Shown: piece after piece, positions 1 to 7,415 of the stretch
Layout: the number at the start of each line of letters is the position of its first letter
Position numbering within the stretch: position 1 is the first letter of the stretch
Program-made: the position numbers and the translations under genes
From: Sediminitomix flava
GTDB taxonomy: Bacteria > Bacteroidota > Bacteroidia > Cytophagales > Flammeovirgaceae
Length of the DNA stretch: 64,000 bases
Assembly: GCF_003149185.1 (NCBI RefSeq)
Contig: NZ_QGDO01000008.1
Coordinates: forward strand, 1 to 64,000
Direction: 5' to 3'
The notes under the pieces: generated by a model
Databases searched by the model: none
The model's input: only the letters and a program-made list of their open reading frames with translations
What the model was told of the DNA's origin: nothing

Positions 1-24
1 CTTAAGGAAAGAAAATAAAACTAC

Positions 25-98
25 TCACAACAAGGGGCATATTGCACAGTCGTCATGCGACGCAATCCGCCTGCGACACCATGCCCGAGTCGTTGGCG
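25..98 (+). repeat. attC-like site 1
   Basis: The arms GGGCAT (35-40) and ATGCCC (81-86) pair around the shared core GCGACGCAAT. The R' box GTTGGCG begins at 92. The R'' box (25-31) belongs to a cassette that starts left of the window, so its partner cannot be checked. Confidence 0.8.
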
Positions 99-114
99 TT
101 CATTAGAATAATAT

Positions 115-498
115 ATGCTAAATAGAATCCTTTTCATTACGTTCTTTTTCTTTATTTCATTCGGTACAATTGCACAAGATTTAGATCGATATAGAATGAC
201 TGAAAGTCAAGCTAGAGTTTATTTACAAAATGCATTAGATGACAAAAAACAGCATAATTCTATAGGACTTGAATCGATTCTGGACACAGAAGAGATAGCT
301 ATCTCTTTCGCTGAAATGATTCTAATGAAAGTTTATGGCGTTAATCAGATTCAAGATCAAAGACCATATGATGCATTTCAATTGGATGGATATTGGATAA
401 TAAAGGGCACTATTCCGAAACAAAAACGTGGAGGAACATTTTTGATTATTATATGTGATAAAACTTGCGAAATCGTGAGATTAACGCATGGGAAGTGA
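115..498 (+). CDS. Exported NTF2-fold immunity-like protein (cassette 1)
   Basis: This 127-residue protein has an N-terminal signal peptide (residues 1-20, ending IAQ). The mature part matches the pattern of the small NTF2-fold immunity proteins linked to polymorphic toxins: an ALD...EE.A helix, then VYGVNQI..QRPYDAF (about 75-90), GYWIIKGTIPK (about 93-103), a GG turn, and a C-terminal VRLTHGK. Such proteins neutralise a cognate toxin, and the signal peptide would place this one in the periplasm. No toxin gene is adjacent, so it would be an orphan immunity gene carried as cassette cargo. The ATG lies 22 nt after the R' box of site 1, and the stop is about 30 nt before R'' of site 2. Family assignment is by motif memory only. 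Confidence 0.65.
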   Translation: MLNRILFITFFFFISFGTIAQDLDRYRMTESQARVYLQNALDDKKQHNSIGLESILDTEEIAISFAEMILMKVYGVNQIQDQRPYDAFQLDGYWIIKGTIPKQKRGGTFLIIICDKTCEIVRLTHGK

Positions 499-526
499 AT
501 ATTTAATTAATAAAGGAGTAAAAACA

Positions 527-606
527 AACGCCAACAAGGGGCATATTCCACAGGCAGTCTTGCGACGCAACCTGCCTGCGATACCATGCCCGGGTCGTTG
601 TAGCCA
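527..606 (+). repeat. attC-like site 2
   Basis: A near-ideal folded site. GGGCAT (539-544) pairs with ATGCCC (586-591), CAGGCAG (551-557) with CTGCCTG (572-578), and TTGCG (560-564) with CGCAA (566-570). R'' AACGCCAAC (527-535) is the exact reverse complement of the start of its own cassette, GTTGGCGTT at 92-100. R' is GTTGTAGCCA (597-606). Confidence 0.88.
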
Positions 607-618
607 ATTAATCAACAG

Positions 619-1233
619 ATGAGAAAACTAACAGTAACAATTCTGACATTGACTTTGATATTTTTATCAAGTTGTAATGTAAGTATGAATAAAATTGACA
701 TTTGGACAGAACAGGCAACTGTGACTGAGATTATTGGTTTTGAAAACTCTTTGAGCGAAGAAAATCAGATTCTTGAAATGAATATCTTTCTTTCAAAGAG
801 TATATATCCGTTGATTGATGAATACAAAATTGCAAAACCGATAATTTTCAAACGCGAAAATGCTGGTTTTTTACCACTCTATACCCAATACTTCTATTCT
901 GAATCTGACTCAATGATCAGATATATAAGTTATGATTGGGAAAAAGAGATGTACGGAGATTTCTCTAGAAAACAAGAAGTGTGGAAAGAGGAAAGTAAAA
1001 AGTTAGAAGAATATGACACTGAGTATGATCGAATCAAATTAGCTTTGGTTGAAAAATTGGGAGAACCAACAATTCAAGATGAAGAACCACAAAAGATTAA
1101 GTCTAATTCTGGAAGAGGGGATTGTCTATCAAGAAATACTGTTTGGGAAACAGATAAGTACTATTCAAAATTGAACTTGATTTTTGAGTCCATGACATAT
1201 AGACTTAGGTGGTATCACTATTTGAAAAAATAA
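619..1233 (+). CDS. Putative lipoprotein, unknown function (cassette 2)
   Basis: A 204-residue protein with a lipoprotein signal: hydrophobic residues 5-17, then a lipobox ending SSC with Cys19. The mature part is mixed alpha/beta, rich in Lys and Glu, with no motif I recognise. It contains YSESDSMIRYISYDWE (about 93-108) and a C-terminal WETDKYYSKLNLIF stretch, a layout seen in many small secreted Bacteroidota proteins. The ATG is 21 nt after R' of site 2, and the gene fills the cassette up to site 3. By position it is cassette cargo; no function is proposed. Confidence 0.6.
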   Translation: MRKLTVTILTLTLIFLSSCNVSMNKIDIWTEQATVTEIIGFENSLSEENQILEMNIFLSKSIYPLIDEYKIAKPIIFKRENAGFLPLYTQYFYSESDSMIRYISYDWEKEMYGDFSRKQEVWKEESKKLEEYDTEYDRIKLALVEKLGEPTIQDEEPQKIKSNSGRGDCLSRNTVWETDKYYSKLNLIFESMTYRLRWYHYLKK

Positions 1234-1239
1234 AAAAAC

Positions 1240-1320
1240 TGGCTACAACAAGGGGCATATTGCACAGTTAGGTATGCGACGCAATCCGCCTGCGACACCA
1301 TGCCCGAGTCGTTAGGCTGC
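1240..1320 (+). repeat. attC-like site 3
   Basis: R'' TGGCTACAAC (1240-1249) is the exact 10 bp reverse complement of GTTGTAGCCA, the 5' end of its own cassette (597-606). The outer arms GGGCAT/ATGCCC are intact. R' is GTTAGGCTGC (1311-1320). Confidence 0.88.
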
Positions 1321-1333
1321 ATTAAATCAAAAG

Positions 1334-1738
1334 ATGGTTAAACTAGATATTAAATCCAAAAACAGGATTGATAATAATAAAGTCAAGATAAGTGATAAAT
1401 TGTTTTTAGTAGCAAGATATGTGGAAGAGAAATATGGAATTATTACTCCCCCCAATTACTGGGATGATGCATTTTCTAAATTTAAACAGGATGACAAGAC
1501 TTATTACAGAAATTGGCTTTGGATATGTTATGTTGAGTGGGAAAGCTTAATTCCTCCAATTGAAGAAACTGAAGTCGTTTTTGGTAAAGAATTAGCAGAC
1601 AGACTTAATTATTTGGATAAGAATGATTGGAAAGATTGTGAAGATGTTGAGGAGTTCTTGGATATTGATGGAAAAGGTGGCGAAACTCTTTTAGAATGGG
1701 CAAAGAAACATTTGATAAGCCTGGAGGTTGAGCATTAA
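1334..1738 (+). CDS. Hypothetical acidic cytoplasmic protein (cassette 3)
   Basis: A 134-residue acidic protein with no signal peptide or membrane segment. Aromatic and acidic residues dominate (PPNYWDDAF, YYRNWLWICYVEWES, EEFLDIDGKGGETLLEWA). This composition resembles many small immunity-type or cassette proteins, but I do not recognise a family. The start is the first ATG after R' of site 3 (22 nt), and about 60 nt separate the stop from site 4. The function is unknown. Confidence 0.55.
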   Translation: MVKLDIKSKNRIDNNKVKISDKLFLVARYVEEKYGIITPPNYWDDAFSKFKQDDKTYYRNWLWICYVEWESLIPPIEETEVVFGKELADRLNYLDKNDWKDCEDVEEFLDIDGKGGETLLEWAKKHLISLEVEH

Positions 1739-1801
1739 GAAGAATAGATGTTCTGACAAGTTAGAAAAACAATTATAAAAAATCAGTAGAAAAATTAAAA
1801 C

Positions 1802-1880
1802 GCAGCCTAACAAAGAGCATAGCCCACAGGCAGCCTGCGACGCAATCTGCCTGCGATACCATGCTCGGGGCGTTAGCAAT
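1802..1880 (+). repeat. attC-like site 4 (compensated outer stem)
   Basis: R'' GCAGCCTAAC (1802-1811) is the exact reverse complement of the cassette start GTTAGGCTGC (1311). The outer arm here is GAGCAT, paired with ATGCTC, instead of GGGCAT/ATGCCC. It is a paired change that keeps the stem. R' is GTTAGCAAT (1872-1880). Confidence 0.88.
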
Positions 1881-1888
1881 AATATGTT

Positions 1889-2347
1889 ATGATAAAAAGC
1901 TTCATAAATAGACTTGATAGATTAAGAGAAATAGATTCTTCAAATAGTTTATTTGGTTCCAAAAGATGGAAATACGGATTTAAAACTATCTCAGAAACCG
2001 AAATTCAAAATTTTGAGAAAGTAAATTCAATATCTATACCTAAAGAGTTTAGATCATTCATACTTGAAATAGGTTTCGGAACAGCAGAAAACTATGGCGC
2101 ACCGTTCAATGGAGAATTGACTTTTTGTAATGATGATGATGACGAATTTCCAATTTCAGAGGGTTCGATTATTATTGCTGAACATGGATGTGGAATTGCA
2201 TCATATTTAATAGTCAAAGGAGATTATTATGGACAAGTTTGGGTAATGTTAGGAGACTGTTCAACTAAACTAGAATCAAAAGACTACTTTGAGTGGTATT
2301 CAAATTGGCTAGATTCTGCGATTGAAAAATTAGAAGCAACCGATTAA
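1889..2347 (+). CDS. SMI1/KNR4 (SUKH) family protein (cassette 4)
   Basis: A 152-residue cytoplasmic protein with the SUKH pattern: ISETEIQNFEKVNSISIPKEFRSFILEIGFG (about 33-63), then a glycine-rich turn, the hydrophobic strands EGSIIIAEHGCGIASYLIV (about 92-110), and YFEWYSNWLDSAI near the C-terminus. SUKH proteins are common immunity proteins for polymorphic nuclease or deaminase toxins. No toxin is adjacent. The ATG lies 16 nt after the R' box. Together with the gene at 115-498 it makes two immunity-like cargoes in neighbouring cassettes. Confidence 0.75.
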   Translation: MIKSFINRLDRLREIDSSNSLFGSKRWKYGFKTISETEIQNFEKVNSISIPKEFRSFILEIGFGTAENYGAPFNGELTFCNDDDDEFPISEGSIIIAEHGCGIASYLIVKGDYYGQVWVMLGDCSTKLESKDYFEWYSNWLDSAIEKLEATD

Positions 2348-2353
2348 AAAAAA

Positions 2354-2436
2354 ATTGCTATCAAAGGGCATAGTTCACACCGCACTCACCATCAACACGA
2401 CCTAAGTGCGATACCATGCCCGAATCGTTGCCACCC
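2354..2436 (+). repeat. attC-like site 5 (second sequence class)
   Basis: R'' ATTGCTATC (2354-2362) matches the reverse complement of GTTAGCAAT (1872) at 8 of 9 bases. The outer arms are GGGCAT/ATGCCC, but the inner stem is different: CGCACT pairs with AGTGCG around a core containing CAACACGACC. Site 9 shares this second type. R' is GTTGCCACCC (2427-2436). Confidence 0.83.
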
Positions 2437-2443
2437 ATAATAG

Positions 2444-3016
2444 ATGAAAAAAGAATTCTATCTAGTATTTATAATTCTTACAATAGGATTTTGTCATAGA
2501 TTTTTGAATTGGACTTTAAGTTCAGGCTATGATTCATTGCTGATATTCACAGGATTGATTCAATTAAGTCTATTGATTTTTTACACCATATATCTGATAA
2601 TAGAAGAGAATAGAAAGTATATTATAGCCTTACTATTACTCTTAATTTTAGGATTTATAGGTGAATTACTCGATTTATTAAAATTAGTTGATAACACACT
2701 TTTAATGGCAATTGTCAATGTAGTTCATGTTCTAATATTAATTCAGATGGTAGTAGATACTCAAAAGAAAAGAGATTCAAGGCTCAAATTAATGAGTATT
2801 TTAATGTCTTTGACAATCCTTTCACGTTTTATATCGGTCTTAATTTTAGAAAGTACAGAATTCATTTATCCGTTGAATTTCATAGTCTTGATTTTGGGTT
2901 TTATGCTAATAATAGGGATTCAAAAGAAAGGATTAATAATAGAGCCTTATTTGAAAATAGTAACATTACAATATGCTCTAGGAACAATAACGGGCATTTT
3001 TTACATTTTAAATTAA
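2444..3016 (+). CDS. Polytopic membrane protein, unknown (cassette 5)
   Basis: A 190-residue, very hydrophobic protein with about six predicted membrane segments (roughly residues 3-20, 28-52, 60-80, 86-104, 115-135 and 140-160), and loops carrying ENRK and QKKRDSR positive patches. No catalytic motif or known transporter signature is visible. The first ATG is 16 nt after the R' box of site 5 and the stop is just upstream of site 6. It is cargo of unknown role in the inner membrane. Confidence 0.55.
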   Translation: MKKEFYLVFIILTIGFCHRFLNWTLSSGYDSLLIFTGLIQLSLLIFYTIYLIIEENRKYIIALLLLLILGFIGELLDLLKLVDNTLLMAIVNVVHVLILIQMVVDTQKKRDSRLKLMSILMSLTILSRFISVLILESTEFIYPLNFIVLILGFMLIIGIQKKGLIIEPYLKIVTLQYALGTITGIFYILN

Positions 3017-3022
3017 TAAAAC

Positions 3023-3103
3023 GGTTGGCAACAAGGGGCATATTCCACAGGCAGCTATGCGACGCAACCTGCCTGCGATACCATGCCCGGGTCGTTGTGT
3101 TTA
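3023..3103 (+). repeat. attC-like site 6
   Basis: R'' GGTTGGCAAC (3023-3032) matches the reverse complement of its cassette start GTTGCCACCC (2427) at 9 of 10 bases. The inner arms CAGGCAG/CTGCCTG are intact. R' is GTTGTGTTTA (3094-3103). Confidence 0.87.
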
Positions 3104-3107
3104 ATAT

Positions 3108-3596
3108 ATGAAAAGTGATAAATCAGAAATTTTCCAAATCGAAGAAGGTCAAGGATTGGAAGTTTTAAAATTTGGTTTTAGTAGAGATGAAATTGAAGTA
3201 ATACTTGGAATTCCTAGTGAAATAAAACAATATTCATACTCAGATGATAAAGCCAATTTAACTGAAACTTGGTATTATAATGACTTAGGGTTATCACTTA
3301 ATTTTGATGAGGAGGATAATTGGCGACTTGGAACAATAGCTGTGGAATCTAAACTTTATAGATTTAAAGATTTTATTCCAATAGGTTTATCAAAAGACGA
3401 GCTTAGATATAAATTAGGAGTCGTAAATATAAATGATCTTCAATATGAAAATTGGAACTCAAAAGAAAAACCTACACATGAATTACTTTTTTCAGGCTCA
3501 CTAGGAATAAACTTTTGGTTTGATGAAGACTGTGTTAGTCAAATACAATGGGGACCTGATTTTATAGATGATAATACAATAAATTGGCCGAGTTAA
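3108..3596 (+). CDS. Small protein with two BamE/SmpA-like repeats (cassette 6)
   Basis: A 162-residue protein without a signal peptide. Two copies of a short helix motif can be seen: FGFSRDEIEVILGIPSE (about 22-38) and IGLSKDELRYKLGVVN (about 93-108). This is the GxSxxEVxxxLG pattern of BamE/SmpA-like beta-sandwich domains, suggesting a tandem duplication. Both copies are followed by beta-rich segments with paired aromatics (TWYYNDLGLSLNF and LLFSGSLGINFWF). The lack of a lipobox argues against an outer-membrane assembly role, and proteins of this shape also occur near toxin loci. The function is unknown. Confidence 0.5.
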   Translation: MKSDKSEIFQIEEGQGLEVLKFGFSRDEIEVILGIPSEIKQYSYSDDKANLTETWYYNDLGLSLNFDEEDNWRLGTIAVESKLYRFKDFIPIGLSKDELRYKLGVVNINDLQYENWNSKEKPTHELLFSGSLGINFWFDEDCVSQIQWGPDFIDDNTINWPS

Positions 3597-3603
3597 AATA
3601 AAA

Positions 3604-3684
3604 ATAAACACAACAAGGGGCATATTACACAGGTCGGGTGCGACGCAACCCGCCTGCGACACCATGCCCGAGTCGTTACAGCTC
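3604..3684 (+). repeat. attC-like site 7
   Basis: R'' TAAACACAAC (3605-3614) is the exact reverse complement of its cassette start GTTGTGTTTA (3094). The inner stem is CGGGT (3635-3639) with ACCCG (3648-3652), a covarying version of the CAGAT/ATCTG pair in site 8. R' is GTTACAGCTC (3675-3684). Confidence 0.87.
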
Positions 3685-4039
3685 ATTGTGTTAGCGTGTG
3701 CAGAGCGGGGAAGTAGCGGATAAAAATTTGCGTATCTTGAGCTAACTTTCGATATAGGAAACTCGAAGAATGGACTTTTTAGATTTATTTTTTCTTGTGA
3801 TTCTATCTACCAATTCGATTTTATCTCTGACAAGATTTGAGAATTATTGAAGAACGTAATTTTGAGTAACTTAAATGGAATCGAAAAGTTGGCGATAAAA
3901 TTTGATTAGAACGTTTAGCGGAATATTAGCGGACAAAATGCGTATAGAAAAATTGCAGAGCGTAGCGAAATCGTAAGAAAAACGTCTGCAGAATATGAAG
4001 AAATAGTTTGCCGATTTATGGCGATTAAACAATAAAACC
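3685..4039 (+). other. Cassette 7: no convincing gene
   Basis: This cassette is flanked by good sites (7 and 8), and its ends match at 9 of 10 bases, yet it has no + strand ORF of normal size. The only candidate is a 26-codon ORF at 3770-3850 encoding a hydrophobic peptide (starts MDFLDLFFLVIL, ends RFENY). Two short stretches, around 3712-3735 (TAGCGGATAAAAATTTGCGTAT) and 3925-3945 (TAGCGGACAAAATGCGTAT), look like imperfect direct repeats. Minus-strand ORFs here run into site 8 and look like shadows. It could be a non-coding cassette, a promoter cassette, or a decayed gene. Confidence 0.4.
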
Positions 4040-4120
4040 GATCTGTAACAAGGGGCATAGCACACAGGTCAGATGCGACGCAATCTGCCTGCGATGACCA
4101 TGCCCATGTCGTTAGTGGCA
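4040..4120 (+). repeat. attC-like site 8
   Basis: R'' GATCTGTAAC (4040-4049) matches the reverse complement of its cassette start GTTACAGCTC (3675) at 9 of 10 bases. The inner stem is CAGAT (4070-4074) with ATCTG (4083-4087). R' is GTTAGTGGCA (4111-4120). Confidence 0.87.
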
Positions 4121-4130
4121 ATAAATTAAG

Positions 4131-4850
4131 ATGATGATACCAAAGATTAAAGGAATAATAGATAGGCGAATTCTAATTAATTATCGAGTTGATAAGGATG
4201 TCCTAGCTAGTTTTTTACCTGAGCCATTCAAACCTAAATTAATCAATGGAAAGGGTATCGCAGGTATTTGTTTGATTAGATTAAAAGAAATAAGACCAAA
4301 AGGTCTACCTAAGCAAATCGGAATTTCATCTGAAAATGGAGCACACAGAATAGCTGTTGAATGGATCGAAAATAATAAATTAAAAGAAGGGGTTTATATT
4401 CCAAGGAGAGATACTTCTTCCAAATTGAACTCACTTGCTGGAGGAACGATTTTTCCTGGAATTCATCACTTAGCAGATTTTTCTGTTAAAGAAATTAATG
4501 GTAGTTATAAAGTGGGTTTTATAAGTGATGATGGAACCTCTTTATCAATAGAAGCTAACGAGACGGTTAGTTGGAACCAAGAAAGTGTCTTTGAAAATTT
4601 GGAATCTGTATCTGAATTTTTTGAAAGTGGTTCAGTTGGTTATTCTCCCGATAAAAGTGAATTTGATGGATTAGAACTCAAAGCCTACAATTGGAAAGTA
4701 TCTTTGTTAGATGTAAAGGAAGTTAGATCGAGCTTTTTTGAGAATGAGAAGATTTTCCCTAAAGGTTCCGTGGAGTTCGACAATGCCTTATTAATGAGAG
4801 ACATTGAACATGAATGGATTGGATTAAAAAAAATTAAAAAAAGCCACTAA
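4131..4850 (+). CDS. DUF2071 (YqjF-like) family protein (cassette 8)
   Basis: A 239-residue cytoplasmic protein. It starts with the family's typical segment, a short lead followed by NYRVDKDVLASFLPEPFKPKL (about 22-42), then GKGIAGICLIRLKEIRPKGLP and HRIAVEW, and later GVYIPRRDTSSKLNSLAGG. These match the acetoacetate-decarboxylase-like fold of DUF2071 proteins, whose reaction is not established. The start could be codon 1 or codon 2 (MM). The stop codon TAA (4848-4850) lies inside the R'' box of site 9, showing how tightly gene and site are packed. Confidence 0.75.
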   Translation: MMIPKIKGIIDRRILINYRVDKDVLASFLPEPFKPKLINGKGIAGICLIRLKEIRPKGLPKQIGISSENGAHRIAVEWIENNKLKEGVYIPRRDTSSKLNSLAGGTIFPGIHHLADFSVKEINGSYKVGFISDDGTSLSIEANETVSWNQESVFENLESVSEFFESGSVGYSPDKSEFDGLELKAYNWKVSLLDVKEVRSSFFENEKIFPKGSVEFDNALLMRDIEHEWIGLKKIKKSH

Positions 4851-4925
4851 CAAGGGGCATAGTTAACACCGCACTAACCGTCAACACGACCTAAGTGCAT
4901 TACCATGCCCGATTCGTTATAGGGC
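4842..4925 (+). repeat. attC-like site 9 (second sequence class)
   Basis: R'' AGCCACTAAC (4842-4851) matches the reverse complement of its cassette start GTTAGTGGCA (4111) at 9 of 10 bases and overlaps the upstream stop codon. The inner region matches site 5 (CGCACT...CAACACGACCTAAGTGC), not the other sites. R' is GTTATAGGGC (4916-4925). Confidence 0.84.
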
Positions 4926-5004
4926 ATTTGAAAAACCGCAAGAATCGGGTTTCATTACGTTTTGAGAATTGAGAATTTTGTCAAAACATTTAAAAAGAAT
5001 TAAT

Positions 5005-6426
5005 ATGCAATTTGATTTTGACAATAAACAGAGAAAAGAAATACTCAAAACAGTATCTGAAAAGTTGGAGAACTATTATAGCTCAACAAAAGATTTTAAA
5101 ACCAATCCTGATTTGAACATAAAAGAAATCAGAGAATCTATACTTACCAAAGAATTAGCTAATGGCATTAGCCCAGATAAAGCAATCGAGCATGTGATAA
5201 AAGGACTTGAGACCTTTTCAGTTCATACACCGCATCCTAAGTATTTTGGACTGTTCAATCCACGTTCTAATTATGCAGGAATCATTGCTGACTTAATCAC
5301 AGCTACTTATAACCCTCAATTAGCTGCTTGGAGCCATGCCCCTTTTGCCGTTGAAGTTGAGGAGTTAATAATTAGGGAATTTGCAAATAAATTTGGATAC
5401 GATGGAAATGCAGATGGTGTTTTTACAACTGGAGGAGCTGAAGCCAATCTTACAGCTATGCTCTGTGCTTTGAACCATAAATACCCAAACTTTGCTAAAG
5501 ATGGAGCATTTGGTTTGGACAAAAAGCCTGTTGTTTTTTGTTCAGCAGAGGCTCACCACTCTATTCAAAAAGCAGCAAAAGTTGTTGGGATTGGGTACAG
5601 TCTTGTAGAATCAATACCAGTTACAGATGAATTAAAGCTGGACACAGAGATTTTACAGCAAAAACTAAATGAACTTGACTTATCAGTTTATTCGCCATTA
5701 ATGATTATTGGAACTGCAGGAACTACTGGCACAGGTACAATTGACGAACTGAATCAACTAAGTTTCATTTGCAAAAAGAACAACATTTGGTTTCATGTTG
5801 ATGCAGCTTATGGAGGCGGAGCAATTTTAAGCCAGGATTTGAAGCACCAATTAACAGGCATTGAAAAGTCTGATTCTATTACTTTTGATGCTCATAAATG
5901 GATGTCAGTTCCAATGGGAACAAGTATATTTTTGACATCGAAAAATGATATTCTCGGAAAAACGTTCAGAATTTCAACAGAATATATGCCTAAAGAGGCT
6001 GATAAACTCACGATTACCGAACCCTTTACACATTCTATACAATGGTCGAGGCGATTCATTGGTTTAAAAATATATCTTTCACTACTATTCTATGGTTGGC
6101 AGGGATATGAACAAACCATCAATCATCAGGCAGAGATGGGGCAGTATTTGAGAAATAAGTTATTAAAAAGTGGTTGGCTTATAAAAAACTATACAGGTTT
6201 GCCGGTTGTGTGTTTTACAAAAGCAGATTTTGAAACAGATACAAATTTCACAAAAGAAATATTGGATAAGATTTTAGCAAAAGGTAAATCATGGTTGTCT
6301 GTTTACCCTATAAAAGGAATACCTACTTTTAGGGCTTGTATTACAAACTATAATACTACTGAAAAGGAAATCGATGAATTGGTTGATGAACTAAATGATG
6401 AAGTTATAAGCTATGTTGGACAATAA
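5005..6426 (+). CDS. PLP-dependent group II decarboxylase (cassette 9, gene 1)
   Basis: A 473-residue protein of the aromatic-L-amino-acid/glutamate-type decarboxylase family (fold type I). Visible motifs: HPKYFGLFNP near the N-terminus; FTTGGAEANLTAM, the phosphate-binding loop; CSAEAHHSIQKAA; the HVDAAYGGGA strand with the cofactor-binding Asp; and DAHKWMS with the Schiff-base Lys298. The substrate cannot be told from sequence. I chose ATG 5005 over the upstream TTG at 4969 because the aligned family start fits and an A-rich RBS-like stretch precedes it. Its 3' end overlaps the next gene by 14 nt, so the two are co-translated. A catabolic-size enzyme with a DNA-repair partner is unusual cassette cargo. 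Confidence 0.85.
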   Translation: MQFDFDNKQRKEILKTVSEKLENYYSSTKDFKTNPDLNIKEIRESILTKELANGISPDKAIEHVIKGLETFSVHTPHPKYFGLFNPRSNYAGIIADLITATYNPQLAAWSHAPFAVEVEELIIREFANKFGYDGNADGVFTTGGAEANLTAMLCALNHKYPNFAKDGAFGLDKKPVVFCSAEAHHSIQKAAKVVGIGYSLVESIPVTDELKLDTEILQQKLNELDLSVYSPLMIIGTAGTTGTGTIDELNQLSFICKKNNIWFHVDAAYGGGAILSQDLKHQLTGIEKSDSITFDAHKWMSVPMGTSIFLTSKNDILGKTFRISTEYMPKEADKLTITEPFTHSIQWSRRFIGLKIYLSLLFYGWQGYEQTINHQAEMGQYLRNKLLKSGWLIKNYTGLPVVCFTKADFETDTNFTKEILDKILAKGKSWLSVYPIKGIPTFRACITNYNTTEKEIDELVDELNDEVISYVGQ

Positions 6427-7258
6427 AACACATCAATATAATAAAATTGCAGAAGCTATTGCATTTATAGATGATAACCATAAAGTGCAACCATCTTTAG
6501 ACACAATAGCTGAACATGTAAATTTAAGCCCTTTTCATTTTCAGCGTCTATTCAAGGAATGGGTAGGAATTAGTCCGAAAAAATATTTGAAATTTATCAG
6601 TTCAAGTTATGCAAAGAGTTTGCTCAGGAAAAAAGAAAGCAACCTATTTGATACGGCTTTCGAAATGGGCTTATCTGGAACAGGAAGGCTTCACGACATG
6701 TTTGTAACGATTGAGGGCATGACTCCTGGAGAATATAAAAATGGCGGTTCAAGTCTGATAATCAATTATAGTTTTGCAGAAACTCCTTTTGGCGAAATCA
6801 TAGTAGCAGCCACCAACAAAGGAATCTGCCATATGGCATTTAGCGAGAATAATGTATTAGCATTCAAGGAATTACAAGACATTTTCCCGAATGCAACATT
6901 CAATCAAAAAGTAGATAAATTTCAACAAGACGCTTTATTTATTTTCAGTAATGACTGGACTAATCTTAGTGAAATAAAATTACATTTGAAAGGAACAAAA
7001 TTTCAATTGAAAGTTTGGGAAGCATTGTTATCAATTCCTTATGGAAATCTCTCTACTTATGGAGAAATAGCAGAAACGATTCAGCATCCAAAAGCATCGA
7101 GAGCAGTGGGAACGGCAATAGGAAACAATCCGATAGCCTACCTGATTCCATGTCATAGAGTAATTCAAAAATCGGGAAATATAGGTGGCTATCATTGGAA
7201 TCCGACAAGAAAGAAAGCTATAATAGGTTGGGAAGCTTCAATATTGGAAAATGAATAA
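6413..7258 (+). CDS. Ada-like fusion: AraC HTH plus O6-alkylguanine-DNA alkyltransferase (cassette 9, gene 2)
   Basis: A 281-residue protein. Residues about 8-105 form an AraC-type helix-turn-helix (SLDTIAEHVNLSPFHFQRLFKEWVGISPKKYL). Residues about 120-275 form a methylated-DNA-protein cysteine methyltransferase, with the acceptor Cys247 in IPCHRVI and the preceding RAVGTAIGNNPIAYL helix. The protein removes alkyl groups from guanine and may act as its own regulator, as Ada does. It lacks the N-terminal Cys4 zinc domain of full Ada. It starts 14 nt inside the decarboxylase gene. No normal attC follows: 133 nt of unusual sequence separates it from the next cassette. Confidence 0.9.
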   Translation: MLDNKTHQYNKIAEAIAFIDDNHKVQPSLDTIAEHVNLSPFHFQRLFKEWVGISPKKYLKFISSSYAKSLLRKKESNLFDTAFEMGLSGTGRLHDMFVTIEGMTPGEYKNGGSSLIINYSFAETPFGEIIVAATNKGICHMAFSENNVLAFKELQDIFPNATFNQKVDKFQQDALFIFSNDWTNLSEIKLHLKGTKFQLKVWEALLSIPYGNLSTYGEIAETIQHPKASRAVGTAIGNNPIAYLIPCHRVIQKSGNIGGYHWNPTRKKAIIGWEASILENE

Positions 7259-7260
7259 AA

Positions 7261-7399
7261 ACGCACTACACCATTTTTTATAAGTAATGTCAGACAAAGT
7301 GCTAAATATCAAGGTTTGTAGCCCGCTCAAACATGGTAGAAGTTTGAAAGGAAACTACAGCGCAATCTGCGACAACTCATACAATTTACAGTTATCATT
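7261..7399 (+). repeat. Degenerate or foreign cassette boundary (between cassettes 9 and 10)
   Basis: A normal site is missing here. The segment holds TGTAG...CTACA and TCAAAC...GTTTGA inverted arms (about 7316-7370), followed by GCGCAATCTGCGACAAC, which echoes the shared attC core GACGCAATCTGCCTGCGA. It ends with the box GTTATCATT (7391-7399), the true 5' end of cassette 10. The expected R'' of cassette 9 (GCCCTATAAC) was not found. It may be a divergent attC or a recombination scar. Confidence 0.4.
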
Positions 7400-7415
7400 A
7401 ATTAATGTCACATAA

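Noticed and set aside
1691-4121. Family of small - strand proteins with a shared C.SQA.CVA..LC motif (1691-1879, 3501-3686, 3915-4121)
   Set aside because: The shared peptide is just the translation of the attC repeat in one frame; these ORFs run across sites and into real genes.
25-4925. CRISPR array
   Set aside because: The repeats are 75-85 bp, vary in their ends and are 350-800 bp apart with genes between them. There are no short unique spacers and no cas genes.
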